The notes under the pieces: model-generated | Databases searched by the model: none | The model's input: the letters and a program-made list of their open reading frames with translations, nothing else | What the model was told of the DNA's origin: nothing | From: JBNJGT01 sp964473285 | Lineage (GTDB): Archaea > Nanobdellota > Nanobdellia > Woesearchaeales > JACJVW01 | DNA length: 21,856 nt | Direction of reading: 5' to 3' | Assembly (NCBI GenBank): GCA_964473285.1 | Contig: CAYYOI010000026.1 | Location: forward strand, 1 to 21,856 | Program-made: the position numbers and the translations under genes | Shown: one piece after another, positions 1 to 8,514 of the stretch | Position numbering within the stretch: the stretch's first letter is position 1 | Layout of the letters: every line of letters begins with the position of its first letter

Positions 1-22
1 ACAGGTGTTTTCCTTTATATTT

Positions 23-2098
23 CTAACGATTCAGAGGATTTCTACGGACCCGTTTATCTGGACTTTGAGAGGTGTTCTCAGAGCTAGCTTCAGGAGTGTC
101 CTCAGAAGTGTTTTCAGAGGGTTTTTCAGCAGAATCAAGCTCTTTGAGCTCTTTACTGACTTCAAGGTATTCCTGTTCCTCCTGATAGGCCTTTTCATTC
201 AGCGAAGGATTTACTTCGTCCAGGAGTTCTGTTATCTCACTATCAAGCTTCTGCTTAAGATTTATCAAACCCTCCCGGTCATGAGGCCTTTGGGAGTTAT
301 CTTCTCCATCCTTAGCTTTTTTGTGCGGGAAAAGGAAGTTGAGAATACTGTTGATAATACGCCTGATCAGATTAGGTTTCTCTGGGTGTTTTGACTCTTC
401 AGCAGGCCCTTCTGATAGTTGTGAGGGTTTTGCTTCCTTTGAAGAAGTATTCTCTGAGGTTGGTCTATTTGTATGCTTCTTCCATATAAAAAGAGATACA
501 AGAGATATTGCAGTTACAAGCAAGATTGTAAGCAATACAGGAAGGACAAAGGAAGAGGAAGACTTATCCTCTGGTTCTTTTGTTTTATTGGGCTCCTCTG
601 GAAAAATGGACTCCAGGTCAATCATCATGGGTTCTGATACAGTCATGTTAAGGCCTTTATAATTATAGCTTAAAGTAGTGTTGGATAACATCATCCCTCC
701 TTCTCGTAATGGAAGGGAGAAGACTGTGGACTCATCCTCTATGGTTGTCTCTTTTCGCTTTGTATAAAAAACATTCTCTTCTTTAACTAGTACTGACACT
801 GGTTCTTTGAGTGGGTTTACAACCTTTATCTGGAGAGTCTGGTTTATGATGTCCTTTTCAATATAAAGTTCCTCCAGGGGGTTTATTGTTATGTTGAATT
901 CCTGTCCACGATTATAGCTGCTGTATTGGTCCTCAAAATGGACGGTTATTTGATAGGTATAAGTAGTCTTTTTCCTGACAGCTGGAATCTTTAAAGGGAT
1001 TGTATCCTGCATCGGGAACTCATCTGTGCCTTCAGGACCTGAAAATTTTATTGAAGCGTTTGAAATGTTCGCATCTGTATCAAGAGAGACTGTTATGTTG
1101 ACTTTTCCTGGACCAGTAATGTTTGCAGGGGCATCAATATGAAGTGTGCTTTCTGGTGGAGTTATGTTAAGTAAAAGGGGAATCTTGAATTCTGCAGTCT
1201 TTGAATCTAGCTCGTAAGACAGATACAGTGGAATCTCTTTTTGGCCTAATTCCTTGACTTTCATGGGAAAATTAAGGCTTCTGGTCTGGTTATAACGGAT
1301 CAGGTTATCATCAAGAAGCTCATACTCCAGCTTTGGCCGATGTTCATCCAGCTTTTCAAAATAGTCCTCCTGCTTAAGAACCAAGTCTATTGTAATATTC
1401 CGGGTAACATTATTCGTAATATTGAATGTGAAATCTACCATCTCTCCAATAACAGGTTGGGCATATTCTGAGCTAAACCTAAAGGGTGATGTTATAGCAA
1501 ATTCATACTCATCGAGATCAGCGGATATCTCTTCTCCAAAATCATCATATACCATGACACCTTCAATCTGCACTTCCTTTGGTTCTCTACCATATATCTC
1601 GAACTGGCATATGTGCTCATCCCCTTTATCAAGAGTACTATTCCACATTATCACATTCCTGTAACTTGTACATCCTTCATTTTCCTCAATTATAAGATCT
1701 TTTGGGAGTTCAAGCACAAGTGTAAGGTTTTCTGCTTCATGATTTCCGGAATTGCGAAATCTTATCTCGATCTCACGTCTTTGGCCCACAAGAAGGTCTG
1801 TCTCATTCTGTTCATAAGTAATATCTATCTCTGCTTCAAGGTCTTCAGTCTCCAGGGTTGCTGTTGTATTGCTGGGTTTGCCTGTAAAGCAATACTTCTT
1901 ATCACCCCATTCTTCACAATCACCTATGCTAAAATCATAGAAAACTTCATTTCCATCACGAATAAGGACATAATTGTCTTCCGGAACCATTATTGTGTAT
2001 GATTTTTTGTCTATATCAATGGTGTCACCTGTGCTATATGATGCTCCATTAACTAGAAAGGCGAATACAGTTAGCAGTATAATAAGAGTGACTCTCAT
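23..2098 (-). CDS. Type I membrane surface protein with S-layer/CARDB-like beta domains and a cytoplasmic tail
   Basis: A 691-residue protein. Residues 1-19 form a signal peptide. A long extracellular part follows with many N-x-S/T sequons; residues 100-190 (VGQRREIEIRFRNSGNHEAE) resemble the CARDB/COG1361 type of Ig-like domain found in archaeal S-layer and surface proteins. Similar beta segments recur near 215-310 and 315-410. One transmembrane helix lies at about 516-539, followed by Lys/His and a roughly 150-residue polar tail predicted to be cytoplasmic. The tail holds an amphipathic stretch at 577-591 and a short Glu/Lys-rich helical segment. The start is supported by a strong AGGAGG Shine-Dalgarno four bases upstream. 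It is divergent from the 481-residue surface protein, with which it may share a promoter region. Specific ligand or function unknown; surface or adhesion role is inferred from architecture. Confidence 0.85.
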   Translation of the reverse strand: MRVTLIILLTVFAFLVNGASYSTGDTIDIDKKSYTIMVPEDNYVLIRDGNEVFYDFSIGDCEEWGDKKYCFTGKPSNTTATLETEDLEAEIDITYEQNETDLLVGQRREIEIRFRNSGNHEAENLTLVLELPKDLIIEENEGCTSYRNVIMWNSTLDKGDEHICQFEIYGREPKEVQIEGVMVYDDFGEEISADLDEYEFAITSPFRFSSEYAQPVIGEMVDFTFNITNNVTRNITIDLVLKQEDYFEKLDEHRPKLEYELLDDNLIRYNQTRSLNFPMKVKELGQKEIPLYLSYELDSKTAEFKIPLLLNITPPESTLHIDAPANITGPGKVNITVSLDTDANISNASIKFSGPEGTDEFPMQDTIPLKIPAVRKKTTYTYQITVHFEDQYSSYNRGQEFNITINPLEELYIEKDIINQTLQIKVVNPLKEPVSVLVKEENVFYTKRKETTIEDESTVFSLPLREGGMMLSNTTLSYNYKGLNMTVSEPMMIDLESIFPEEPNKTKEPEDKSSSSFVLPVLLTILLVTAISLVSLFIWKKHTNRPTSENTSSKEAKPSQLSEGPAEESKHPEKPNLIRRIINSILNFLFPHKKAKDGEDNSQRPHDREGLINLKQKLDSEITELLDEVNPSLNEKAYQEEQEYLEVSKELKELDSAEKPSENTSEDTPEASSENTSQSPDKRVRRNPLNR

Positions 2099-2102
2099 AA
2101 AT

Positions 2103-2108
2103 CCTCCT
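2103..2108 (-). promoter_or_regulatory. Shine-Dalgarno AGGAGG for the 691-residue surface protein
   Basis: AGGAGG on the minus strand lies four bases before the ATG at 2098. It contrasts with the divergent gene at 2183, which has no ribosome binding site and appears leaderless. A TATA-like TTAAATACTTAAAG at about 2132-2145 would give a short leader that includes this site. Confidence 0.75.
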
Positions 2109-2144
2109 TTTTTATATCCTTAGGCTTATTTCTTTAAGTATTTA

Positions 2145-2160
2145 ACGGTAATTATAAATA
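2145..2160 (+). promoter_or_regulatory. BRE/TATA promoter of the 481-residue surface protein
   Basis: The sequence ACGGTAATTATAAATA has a BRE-like start followed by a TATA box centred about 27 bases before the ATG at 2183. That spacing places the transcription start at or next to the start codon, so the mRNA is probably leaderless. Confidence 0.65.
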
Positions 2161-2182
2161 ATAGAATCCCGCGGAATAAGAC

Positions 2183-3628
2183 ATGATCCGAGAGTGGGAG
2201 ATAGAACATATATTATTCATCCTGCTTCTTTTGAACCTGGGGCTTTTTTTCCTTTTTATAGGGATTATCGAAAGTCCAACAGGAAGGATCACTGCTGAAG
2301 GGGGCACAACCAGAGAGGTAAACGTGACAACTCCTTTTTCAGATGTGAGTTGGGGGCTTTTTTATGGGAACATGAGCTCTAGCGGGGTTGTCAATGTTAC
2401 ACTTGGAAAAGGAACGCTGGTGCAGGAAAATCTGCCTTCCTTCAACCCTGAGGCAGAACATATAATAGCTGCATCAACTGAGCCTGACGTTAATTTCTCC
2501 AACCTTTTGCCTGCAAACACTAGCCTTATTGACAGTTACATGGGGCTTGATTCTTATGCTGCCCAGTCTGGGACAATGACACTGATAGAAAAGACAAACT
2601 TTTCACTAATCTATACAATGGAGACCTATTCTGCGGTCACAAATTCAATCACAGGAGAATACATAACAGTTTTGTTCCAGGATGATGGTATTCCTGTATT
2701 TGTAACCAAGACTGTTAATGGAACAGGTTTTGATGGAAATAAATGGGATTTCCAGCTTTTCCTGCCTGTAAATGGAACTGAGACATACCATCTCTCTTCC
2801 TGGAGCAATGTTACCAAGATCAGTTGTGATTCTTTTACAACAAATCTCACTGCACGCCTGATAAATAACAAAACAGACCTTTTACTTGAATGGAATCAGG
2901 TGCCTGAGGCAAACAATTATGAGATATTACACTCAGGAAAGTCGCTGAACTTTTCCTCTATGACAATCACAGGACAGACCAATCATACAATAAGTAATAT
3001 TTCCAATAGCTTCTTCAAGTTAAATACAAGATTTGATCATCTGGAGTGTGAATCAAGGATTGTTGGAGCTACTCTTTTGAACCTTACCATAAATAATGAC
3101 ATTGGATTCAACCTGGTGTCACTCCCTATTGATCCCTTGAATAATTCCCTTCAGGATTTGCTTGAACCAATATACCCTGAACTGGACAGGGTATACTGGT
3201 ATGATAATGTGAACAAGCGTTTTGAGATATTCTATATCGTGAATTCAGGAAGCAATTATATAGCAATAGATAATATACATGACTTTAATCCACAGGATGG
3301 ATACTGGATAAATGTGAAAAAAAACACAACACTTCCTATCGCAGGAACTCTTCTCAACAAGACAGAGAAGAATCTTACTGTCTCATTCACGCTGGGGGGT
3401 TTTCATATAATGGAAGAAAATGAGGTTACAGAAGTATTTGACCAGATGTATGATGAGCTTGACAGAGTTTATGCTTATGATAATGAGAATAAGCTTTACT
3501 ATTCACCATTCACGATAATCAATGATGGAATGGGAGGATGGATCCCTATAGTCTCATTCACTCATATAAAGCCTTTCAGTGCATATTACATAAAGGTCAA
3601 GGAAAATACAACAGAGGTGTGGAGATGA
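2183..3628 (+). CDS. N-terminally anchored surface protein with FN3-like segment and duplicated C-terminal domain
   Basis: A 481-residue protein with one hydrophobic helix at residues 9-29, then a large sequon-rich extracellular part; no cleavage site is obvious, so it is probably anchored by its N-terminus. Residues 220-285 look FN3-like (LLLEWNQVPEANNYEI). The C-terminus holds two copies of one domain, about 304-390 and 403-481. Each has a GFN/GFH opening, an acidic helix ending in ELDRVYxYDN, and an aromatic closing strand (DGYWINVKKNTT; SAYYIKVKENTT). Domains of this style are common in prokaryotic secreted proteins, but I cannot name the family. The stop codon overlaps the next start (ATGA), so the two genes are translationally coupled. 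Function unknown; cell-surface structure or adhesion is likely. Confidence 0.85.
   Translation: MIREWEIEHILFILLLLNLGLFFLFIGIIESPTGRITAEGGTTREVNVTTPFSDVSWGLFYGNMSSSGVVNVTLGKGTLVQENLPSFNPEAEHIIAASTEPDVNFSNLLPANTSLIDSYMGLDSYAAQSGTMTLIEKTNFSLIYTMETYSAVTNSITGEYITVLFQDDGIPVFVTKTVNGTGFDGNKWDFQLFLPVNGTETYHLSSWSNVTKISCDSFTTNLTARLINNKTDLLLEWNQVPEANNYEILHSGKSLNFSSMTITGQTNHTISNISNSFFKLNTRFDHLECESRIVGATLLNLTINNDIGFNLVSLPIDPLNNSLQDLLEPIYPELDRVYWYDNVNKRFEIFYIVNSGSNYIAIDNIHDFNPQDGYWINVKKNTTLPIAGTLLNKTEKNLTVSFTLGGFHIMEENEVTEVFDQMYDELDRVYAYDNENKLYYSPFTIINDGMGGWIPIVSFTHIKPFSAYYIKVKENTTEVWR
3614..3619 (+). promoter_or_regulatory. Shine-Dalgarno GAGGTG inside the upstream gene's 3' end
   Basis: GAGGTG lies five bases before the ATG at 3625, inside the coding end of the 481-residue gene. 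It decides the start of the next gene in favour of 3625 over the in-frame ATG at 3538, because only the later start gives a signal peptide at the N-terminus. Confidence 0.7.
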
Positions 3629-4248
3629 AAAAAATAATCATGCTATTCCTTCTTGCCTCTATGATAAATGCAATAGGTTATGCTCCAATAAGCATATACG
3701 GCATACATAATGTCGATAATGTAAGCATAAGATGCAACGAAAGCATAGGTGAGAGTGTCCACATACAGAACTCAAGCATCGGGGAGGTATATGTTGCAAC
3801 AGTAACTGTGCCTGATTCAGGAAGTTACGAGATAGAGCTTATTATTGACGACGAGGCTGAATCATACACGCTGGAACCATGGGCACATATTCAAAGGCAC
3901 AGTACAAACCCTACTGATAAAGAGGGTGGTGCAGAGAACATTGAGGATAGCAGTGGGGATAGTAAAGGAGAGGTTGGTGGAAGTGGGGAAAGTAGTGCTG
4001 ATAGTAATTATGATGGCAATAGCAGTATAGATAGTAGCACGCATGTTGTGAGGCCTAATAGTATGGAGAATGAGAAAGAGATAAAGGATATAGAGAATTT
4101 CACAAGTGAGCATGAACCTATAATCATACAAAAAGAACCAAAAGCTATAAGAGAAGAATCTCCTGCCTCAGTATCCTATATTCCTTTCCTATTAGGTATT
4201 GTGATCATTTTTATAGGGGTTCATTTGCTTCGCATCTCAAGATTGTAG
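3625..4248 (+). CDS. Small membrane-anchored surface protein with Ser/Gly/Asp-rich linker
   Basis: A 207-residue protein starting at the ATG that overlaps the previous stop. Residues 1-18 (MKKIIMLFLLASMINAIG) are a signal peptide. They are followed by a short beta-rich domain of about 70 residues with sequons, containing VATVTVPDSGSYEIEL. A low-complexity Ser/Gly/Asp linker and a charged segment come next, then a C-terminal transmembrane helix (IPFLLGIVIIFIGVHLL) with a short Arg-containing tail. It is therefore a type I single-pass protein with its small domain outside. It is co-transcribed with the 481-residue surface protein. Its 3' end overlaps that of the convergent translin gene by 28 bases. 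I do not recognise the family; it is probably a surface partner of its operon neighbour. Confidence 0.82.
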   Translation: MKKIIMLFLLASMINAIGYAPISIYGIHNVDNVSIRCNESIGESVHIQNSSIGEVYVATVTVPDSGSYEIELIIDDEAESYTLEPWAHIQRHSTNPTDKEGGAENIEDSSGDSKGEVGGSGESSADSNYDGNSSIDSSTHVVRPNSMENEKEIKDIENFTSEHEPIIIQKEPKAIREESPASVSYIPFLLGIVIIFIGVHLLRISRL

Positions 4249-4763
4249 ATTATATCCTCAACCTTTGAGAGATTCCATTTGATTGAATCAGATTTCTTAC
4301 GAAGTTCTGAGTTCCTTAGATCAAACTTGAGGATCTCTGAATAGAGTTTTGCTATGAGGTCCTTTATCTTGTATACCATATCAGTATTTTTGTTAATTAC
4401 TTCATTGACTGCCTTTCGCATGAGTTCTCCAGTGAGATCACACAATCCTAGGAGATAGGATTCAGTGTCAACCCTTGTCTCTTCCTTTGTGATTAGCTTG
4501 TTTTCTTTTATGAAGTGCAGATAGGTATAAGCCTCAACATATTCCTGCCTTGCAGTACGTGCCATTGGTATGTCATCAAGGCCATCAAGTTTTTGCCGCA
4601 TCTTTTCTATCACCTTTTCAGGTAATTCTCCTCGATGTATCCCATAGATTGCCTGTTTTGACATCTTTATTATGTCACGGCTTGTCCTTATTGTCTCTTC
4701 ACGATCCTCGTCAGCTTTTTCAAGTTCTTTTCTCATCTGTTCAAATTCTTTTGTATCTATCAT
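4221..4763 (-). CDS. Translin-family (TRAX/translin, COG2178) RNA/DNA-binding protein
   Basis: A 180-residue all-helical protein matching the translin family along its whole length: REETIRTSRDIIKMSKQAI then GIHRGE near 41-46, QEYVEAYTYLHFI at 73-85, LLGLCDLTGEL at 104-114, and DLRNSELRKKSDSIKW near 148-163. Eukaryotic translin and TRAX form the C3PO endoribonuclease, and archaeal homologues form similar octamers. The acidic positions used by TRAX for catalysis appear to be kept (Glu74, Glu77, Asp148; alignment from memory), so RNase activity is plausible. It is the last gene of the operon, two bases after the PINA-like gene. A GAGGTAA Shine-Dalgarno spans that gene's stop codon. Substrate here is unknown; small RNA or tRNA fragment processing would be an inference. 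Confidence 0.9.
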   Translation of the reverse strand: MIDTKEFEQMRKELEKADEDREETIRTSRDIIKMSKQAIYGIHRGELPEKVIEKMRQKLDGLDDIPMARTARQEYVEAYTYLHFIKENKLITKEETRVDTESYLLGLCDLTGELMRKAVNEVINKNTDMVYKIKDLIAKLYSEILKFDLRNSELRKKSDSIKWNLSKVEDIIYNLEMRSK

Positions 4764-4765
4764 TT

Positions 4766-6382
4766 TTACCTCGTGTATAATGCAAGCTTTCTTCCGTTCT
4801 TGATAGCTCTAATGATACTGTCACCATGAATATTGTCTTTCTTTATCTTTATCTGGCCTTTCTTGCTTGCATGCGCTGTAAGTATGAACTCATCATCGAT
4901 ATAAAAATCGATGAGTCCTGTCTGCTGGACATCAAAAAGTATGGAATTGCTTGTAACTGATACTGAGTAAGCAACCCTTTCCCTGGAAGTTATTACCTGG
5001 CCTACTTTCTCCTTGATATCTATGGGATATCCTACCTTCTCTTCAAGAAGAGATATCTTCTCTCCGTTCTTTCCAACAATGGAAAACCTTAATTTTCTTG
5101 GGACATAGGCCACAAGACGATTGTTAATAAACTCAATGTCATAGTCTTCAGTATATTTTCTGATCTCATTCTCAAGCAAAGGGACTTTTGCACTCTCACT
5201 CTTGACAGGGATTACCACGGTCTCATCACCATAGCTATATATCTCATAAAGGTCACTTCCTGTCTCAAAATCCCTTACAACAATTACCGGCCTGGCAAGA
5301 TCTTTCTCACTCATGCCTACAGGAACTTTCACCTCCATCTGAACAGAAAGGACAGAATGTATGGAACCATTCTCTATGAATATAACTGTATCAACTATCT
5401 GAGGTATGAGCCCCAGGTCCAGACGCCGAATGAAACGATGTATTGCATCTATTGATCTTTTTGCATGCAGGACTCCGACGATTCCTATACCTGAGAGCCT
5501 AAGATCAGCGTAGAACTGGAAGTCAGAGGCATTACGCATCTCGTCAAAAAAGGTATAATCCGGACGGGATAATAGCAAAAGGTCTCGAAGCTCATCATGG
5601 GATGTGCGCCTGAGGGCATACTGGGTTACAGGAAGCTGAATATCCCTGGGGGATTCTACTGTCTTGATTACTTTGCCCATATTCATATAATGATACAATA
5701 GCCCATGAGCAAATGTTGTCTTACCCATCCCAGGAGCACCTGCAATAAGTATGCCTTCTGCCTGCTTATTGATCCTGTCATTGAGTTTTTGTGATGGATT
5801 GAATTCTTCAAGGGAACAGGAATGGGTTAGTCTTACTACAGTAAGTTCCCATGAGCTGGAAAGAGGAGGGGTAGTGAGAATCAACCTGTAATTTTCATGG
5901 TACATGATCCTGACATTGGCTGAAGATTTCTCAACAATTGAATCTTTTGGGATAAGAGCAAAAATCGTTTCACGGGTTATCTTCTCATCCTCGATGCGAC
6001 GGAATTCCCATCTTCCCGGCAGGCCTTCTTTTGCATAAGGGTATTCGCCCTCACGAAGATGTATGCTCAGTGTTTCCTTGCCAAAGTAGCGGTTAAGATC
6101 AATAGCCTTTAGTGGTAACTGGATTATGGGCACACCCCGGGCCTTAGCCTGAAGGGTTGATTCTGCATCGGTCAAGACTATTGTTGCTGATTCATTGTAT
6201 GCTGCTTTGACAAGGTCTTCTTCCCTTGAGTCACCTATAAATATTATATCCAAGCCTTCCAGGGCTTTTAGTCCTTTATTACTCAGTTTTTTGAACACTG
6301 CTTCATGGATATAGAGCTTATCGTATTCAAGGCCTGATAATAGGCAATGCTCGATTACTTGTTGGGTTGGGATGATGTCCAT
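4766..6382 (-). CDS. PINA: PINA-like PIN-ATPase-KH protein (COG1855), PIN domain degenerate
   Basis: A 538-residue protein of the archaeal PIN/PilT-type ATPase/KH family. Residues 1-90 are a PIN-like domain. Residues 205-375 hold the RecA-like hexameric ATPase, with Walker A GAPGMGKT at 215-222, family signature ESPRDIQLP near 243-251, Walker B RPDYTFFDE at 273-281, and HAKRSIDAIHRFIRR near 306-320. The KH GxxG loop (GKNG) is at 437-440. Sulfolobus PINA has been described as a Holliday junction branch-migration ATPase working with Hjc and Hjm. Here the usual PDTSVI opening reads PTQQVI, so the first catalytic Asp is replaced, and the usual acidic residue in the AELE motif is also missing. The protein is shorter than typical members (often about 600 or more). 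It starts immediately after the MFS stop codon. Confidence 0.92.
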   Translation of the reverse strand: MDIIPTQQVIEHCLLSGLEYDKLYIHEAVFKKLSNKGLKALEGLDIIFIGDSREEDLVKAAYNESATIVLTDAESTLQAKARGVPIIQLPLKAIDLNRYFGKETLSIHLREGEYPYAKEGLPGRWEFRRIEDEKITRETIFALIPKDSIVEKSSANVRIMYHENYRLILTTPPLSSSWELTVVRLTHSCSLEEFNPSQKLNDRINKQAEGILIAGAPGMGKTTFAHGLLYHYMNMGKVIKTVESPRDIQLPVTQYALRRTSHDELRDLLLLSRPDYTFFDEMRNASDFQFYADLRLSGIGIVGVLHAKRSIDAIHRFIRRLDLGLIPQIVDTVIFIENGSIHSVLSVQMEVKVPVGMSEKDLARPVIVVRDFETGSDLYEIYSYGDETVVIPVKSESAKVPLLENEIRKYTEDYDIEFINNRLVAYVPRKLRFSIVGKNGEKISLLEEKVGYPIDIKEKVGQVITSRERVAYSVSVTSNSILFDVQQTGLIDFYIDDEFILTAHASKKGQIKIKKDNIHGDSIIRAIKNGRKLALYTR

Positions 6383-7522
6383 CTAGATCCACCGTCTAAT
6401 CATGAAACTGCCTATAAAGACTAGGCAGCTTCCTAGAATAAACAAATACTTCAACTCTAAAAAGTTTGTGATTAAGCCCCATACGATAAATCCTGTGAAA
6501 GAACCCATCTTTGAGAAAGCAGCATATGTTGTCATAATACGCCCTTCTCGTTTTTTCTGTTCTCCAATATCAGACAGTATGCTTAGTGCACCAACGTTCC
6601 ACATGCCAAGGCCCATTCCACCAATACCCAAAACCAGCAAAAGTAGCCATAGTGAGTTTATGAATGGTACAAAGAACCAGCTCAGCCCTACTATTGAAGT
6701 ACCGGTAAGAAGGACTTTCTTACGACCTATCCTGTCTGCAATCGCTCCGAAATAGAACTGGAATACGTGGCCAAGATAATATGCAAAACAGCCATACCCT
6801 ACAGCCTCATATCCCATCGAAAAATTTTCTGTCACAAAAATGGGGAAGAATGCAATGAATAAGGTATGGTTTGCAGCCATCACACTGCCTATTGCAGCCA
6901 TCCCTGGAAGCCTTTTTGTCTTGAGAAAGTACTTTATCTCAGATAGTGAATTAAGATGATATTTTGAGAATTCAAGCTTCTTGTTTCTTGCATGCGGGAA
7001 CAGGAACAAAAGAAGGGTTGCAATCATGATTATTGCCACAAGAAAGGGCAGTTCTGGTGCAAATACTTCTGCAAGGACACCACCTATCAAAGGAGCAACA
7101 ATGGTCCCAACTCTCTGGAAGCTCAGGAAAATTCCAGAGTATTTCCCGCGTGTGCTGTTATCAAGCAGATCGTGTATCTTTGAGGCACCGATAAGAGTGA
7201 CTGTTGTGAGAGCTACTGCATTGAGGATACGGGCGATCATGAGAAGCATAATATGCTGGGTGCCATACACGTAAAGCATGAAAGAACACATCTGGATAAC
7301 CATGCCGAAACGTATGATTGATCTTCGGCCTACATGATCTGAGATGATACCAATGAGAGGGGTTATGAATATTACCGCCAGTGGAAACAAAGCAAAGATA
7401 AGGCTTATCTGGAAAGGAGAATAACCAAGGCTCTTAATGTAAGGTGATAGAATAGGGGCTATAAGAAAAGATGCAAAAATAAAAATAACACTGACTGCTG
7501 TTGTCTGTATATATTGCTTCAT
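6383..7522 (-). CDS. Major facilitator superfamily transporter, 12 TM
   Basis: A 379-residue integral membrane protein with about 12 hydrophobic helices in two six-helix halves. The MFS motif A is present twice, GIISDHVGRR between helices 2 and 3 and GAIADRIGRKK between helices 8 and 9, as in drug or sugar efflux-type members. The loop between the halves is short and basic (HARNKKLEFSKYH). The gene overlaps the upstream coiled-coil gene by four bases (ATGA), and its stop abuts the ATG of the PINA-like gene, so it is firmly inside the operon. Substrate cannot be read from the sequence. Its presence among nucleic-acid and scaffold genes is odd, and may reflect operon packing instead of a shared pathway. 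Confidence 0.9.
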   Translation of the reverse strand: MKQYIQTTAVSVIFIFASFLIAPILSPYIKSLGYSPFQISLIFALFPLAVIFITPLIGIISDHVGRRSIIRFGMVIQMCSFMLYVYGTQHIMLLMIARILNAVALTTVTLIGASKIHDLLDNSTRGKYSGIFLSFQRVGTIVAPLIGGVLAEVFAPELPFLVAIIMIATLLLFLFPHARNKKLEFSKYHLNSLSEIKYFLKTKRLPGMAAIGSVMAANHTLFIAFFPIFVTENFSMGYEAVGYGCFAYYLGHVFQFYFGAIADRIGRKKVLLTGTSIVGLSWFFVPFINSLWLLLLVLGIGGMGLGMWNVGALSILSDIGEQKKREGRIMTTYAAFSKMGSFTGFIVWGLITNFLELKYLFILGSCLVFIGSFMIRRWI

Positions 7523-8505
7523 GTCCTCTGTTGTGCCTGTAATGCTATGTTTCTTATTTCTGTACCTTCTTTTTTGATTTCCTCAAGCATGGAATGAAGA
7601 TCCTTAACCAACTTATCTGTTTCAGGATAACCTTCATGCTGCAACCGGGGTATCAAGGTGTTCTGGATATATTCTGAACCATACTTATTCATCAATTCAA
7701 AATACTCATAGATTGCAAAAAGATTAATCAATGAATGTATCCTGAACATATCGCGTGCCAAATCTTTTTGTTCCTTATCAGTATCTTCAATCAGAGCATC
7801 CATATCCTTCAAAAGTTGCTCAACAGATCTCTTGTCCTTAATGTGAATGTGCTCTATGGTTCGTTCTTCAATTGTAACCTCTGCCATCTCCTTGAGGATT
7901 CTTCTGATGTTTCTTCTCATCCAACGAGATTCCTGCTCGGTGTTGTACTTGGTAAAATTGTTGAATATCTCGTCTCGCAGGTGTTGCATATTCCTGCTCT
8001 GATCCAGTATCTGCCTTACAATCTTGTCTTCGTTTTGCTTTTCCTGATCATGAATTCTCTTTAGTACTTGGAGCCATTCCTTATACTTCTTCTGAAGAAT
8101 TTCTTTAAGCCTTTCAGTAGAGGTTATATTTTCTCCTTTGTATTTGATAGGATTCTCAGGAGAGACTATATTCTCAGGGATCCTCATCAGAATCTGTTTT
8201 ATCTTTTCTGTCTGTGACTCTTGTTCTTTTATCTGCTTTCCTTCTTCTGTAAGAAACAGAATATTTACTCGCTCCATATTGAAGCTAGATTCTACAGCTT
8301 TCTGGTATTCTTTCAGGAATTCCTCGAAATCTTTCCTTACTGCTTCAACATCTCCTGTATTGATGTCGTTATCAAGATCCTTTTTTTCTTTTTCAAGCTT
8401 TTCCATTACCTGAGTCTGCTCTTTTATGGCTCTGAATATCTTTCTTGCCCTGCGTCTTTTTGTCTGCAGTACATTTGACAATTGTGCTTTCATTAATTCA
8501 AACAT
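7519..8505 (-). CDS. Cytoplasmic coiled-coil protein, unknown family
   Basis: A 328-residue soluble protein with no signal peptide or membrane helix. Residues 12-45 start with a very basic stretch (KRRRARKIFRAIK) and run into a coiled coil. Helical, charged segments cover 52-105 and 130-208, and a final helical part covers 225-325. The middle (105-130) is a short proline-containing break. The pattern of clustered Arg residues (RWMRRNIRRILK at 194-205) suggests a nucleic-acid or phosphate-rich partner, but this is inference. A GAGGTGA Shine-Dalgarno overlaps the stop region of the 964-residue gene nine bases upstream. The next gene starts within its stop codon. Since the upstream neighbour also ends in a long coiled coil, the two may pair. 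Confidence 0.8.
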   Translation of the reverse strand: MFELMKAQLSNVLQTKRRRARKIFRAIKEQTQVMEKLEKEKKDLDNDINTGDVEAVRKDFEEFLKEYQKAVESSFNMERVNILFLTEEGKQIKEQESQTEKIKQILMRIPENIVSPENPIKYKGENITSTERLKEILQKKYKEWLQVLKRIHDQEKQNEDKIVRQILDQSRNMQHLRDEIFNNFTKYNTEQESRWMRRNIRRILKEMAEVTIEERTIEHIHIKDKRSVEQLLKDMDALIEDTDKEQKDLARDMFRIHSLINLFAIYEYFELMNKYGSEYIQNTLIPRLQHEGYPETDKLVKDLHSMLEEIKKEGTEIRNIALQAQQRT

Positions 8506-8514
8506 ATTTTCACC

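Noticed and set aside
3538..3624. Earlier in-frame start of the 207-residue surface protein
   Set aside because: It would put 29 residues before a typical signal peptide and overlap deep into the upstream gene; the GAGGTG site and the ATGA overlap favour 3625.
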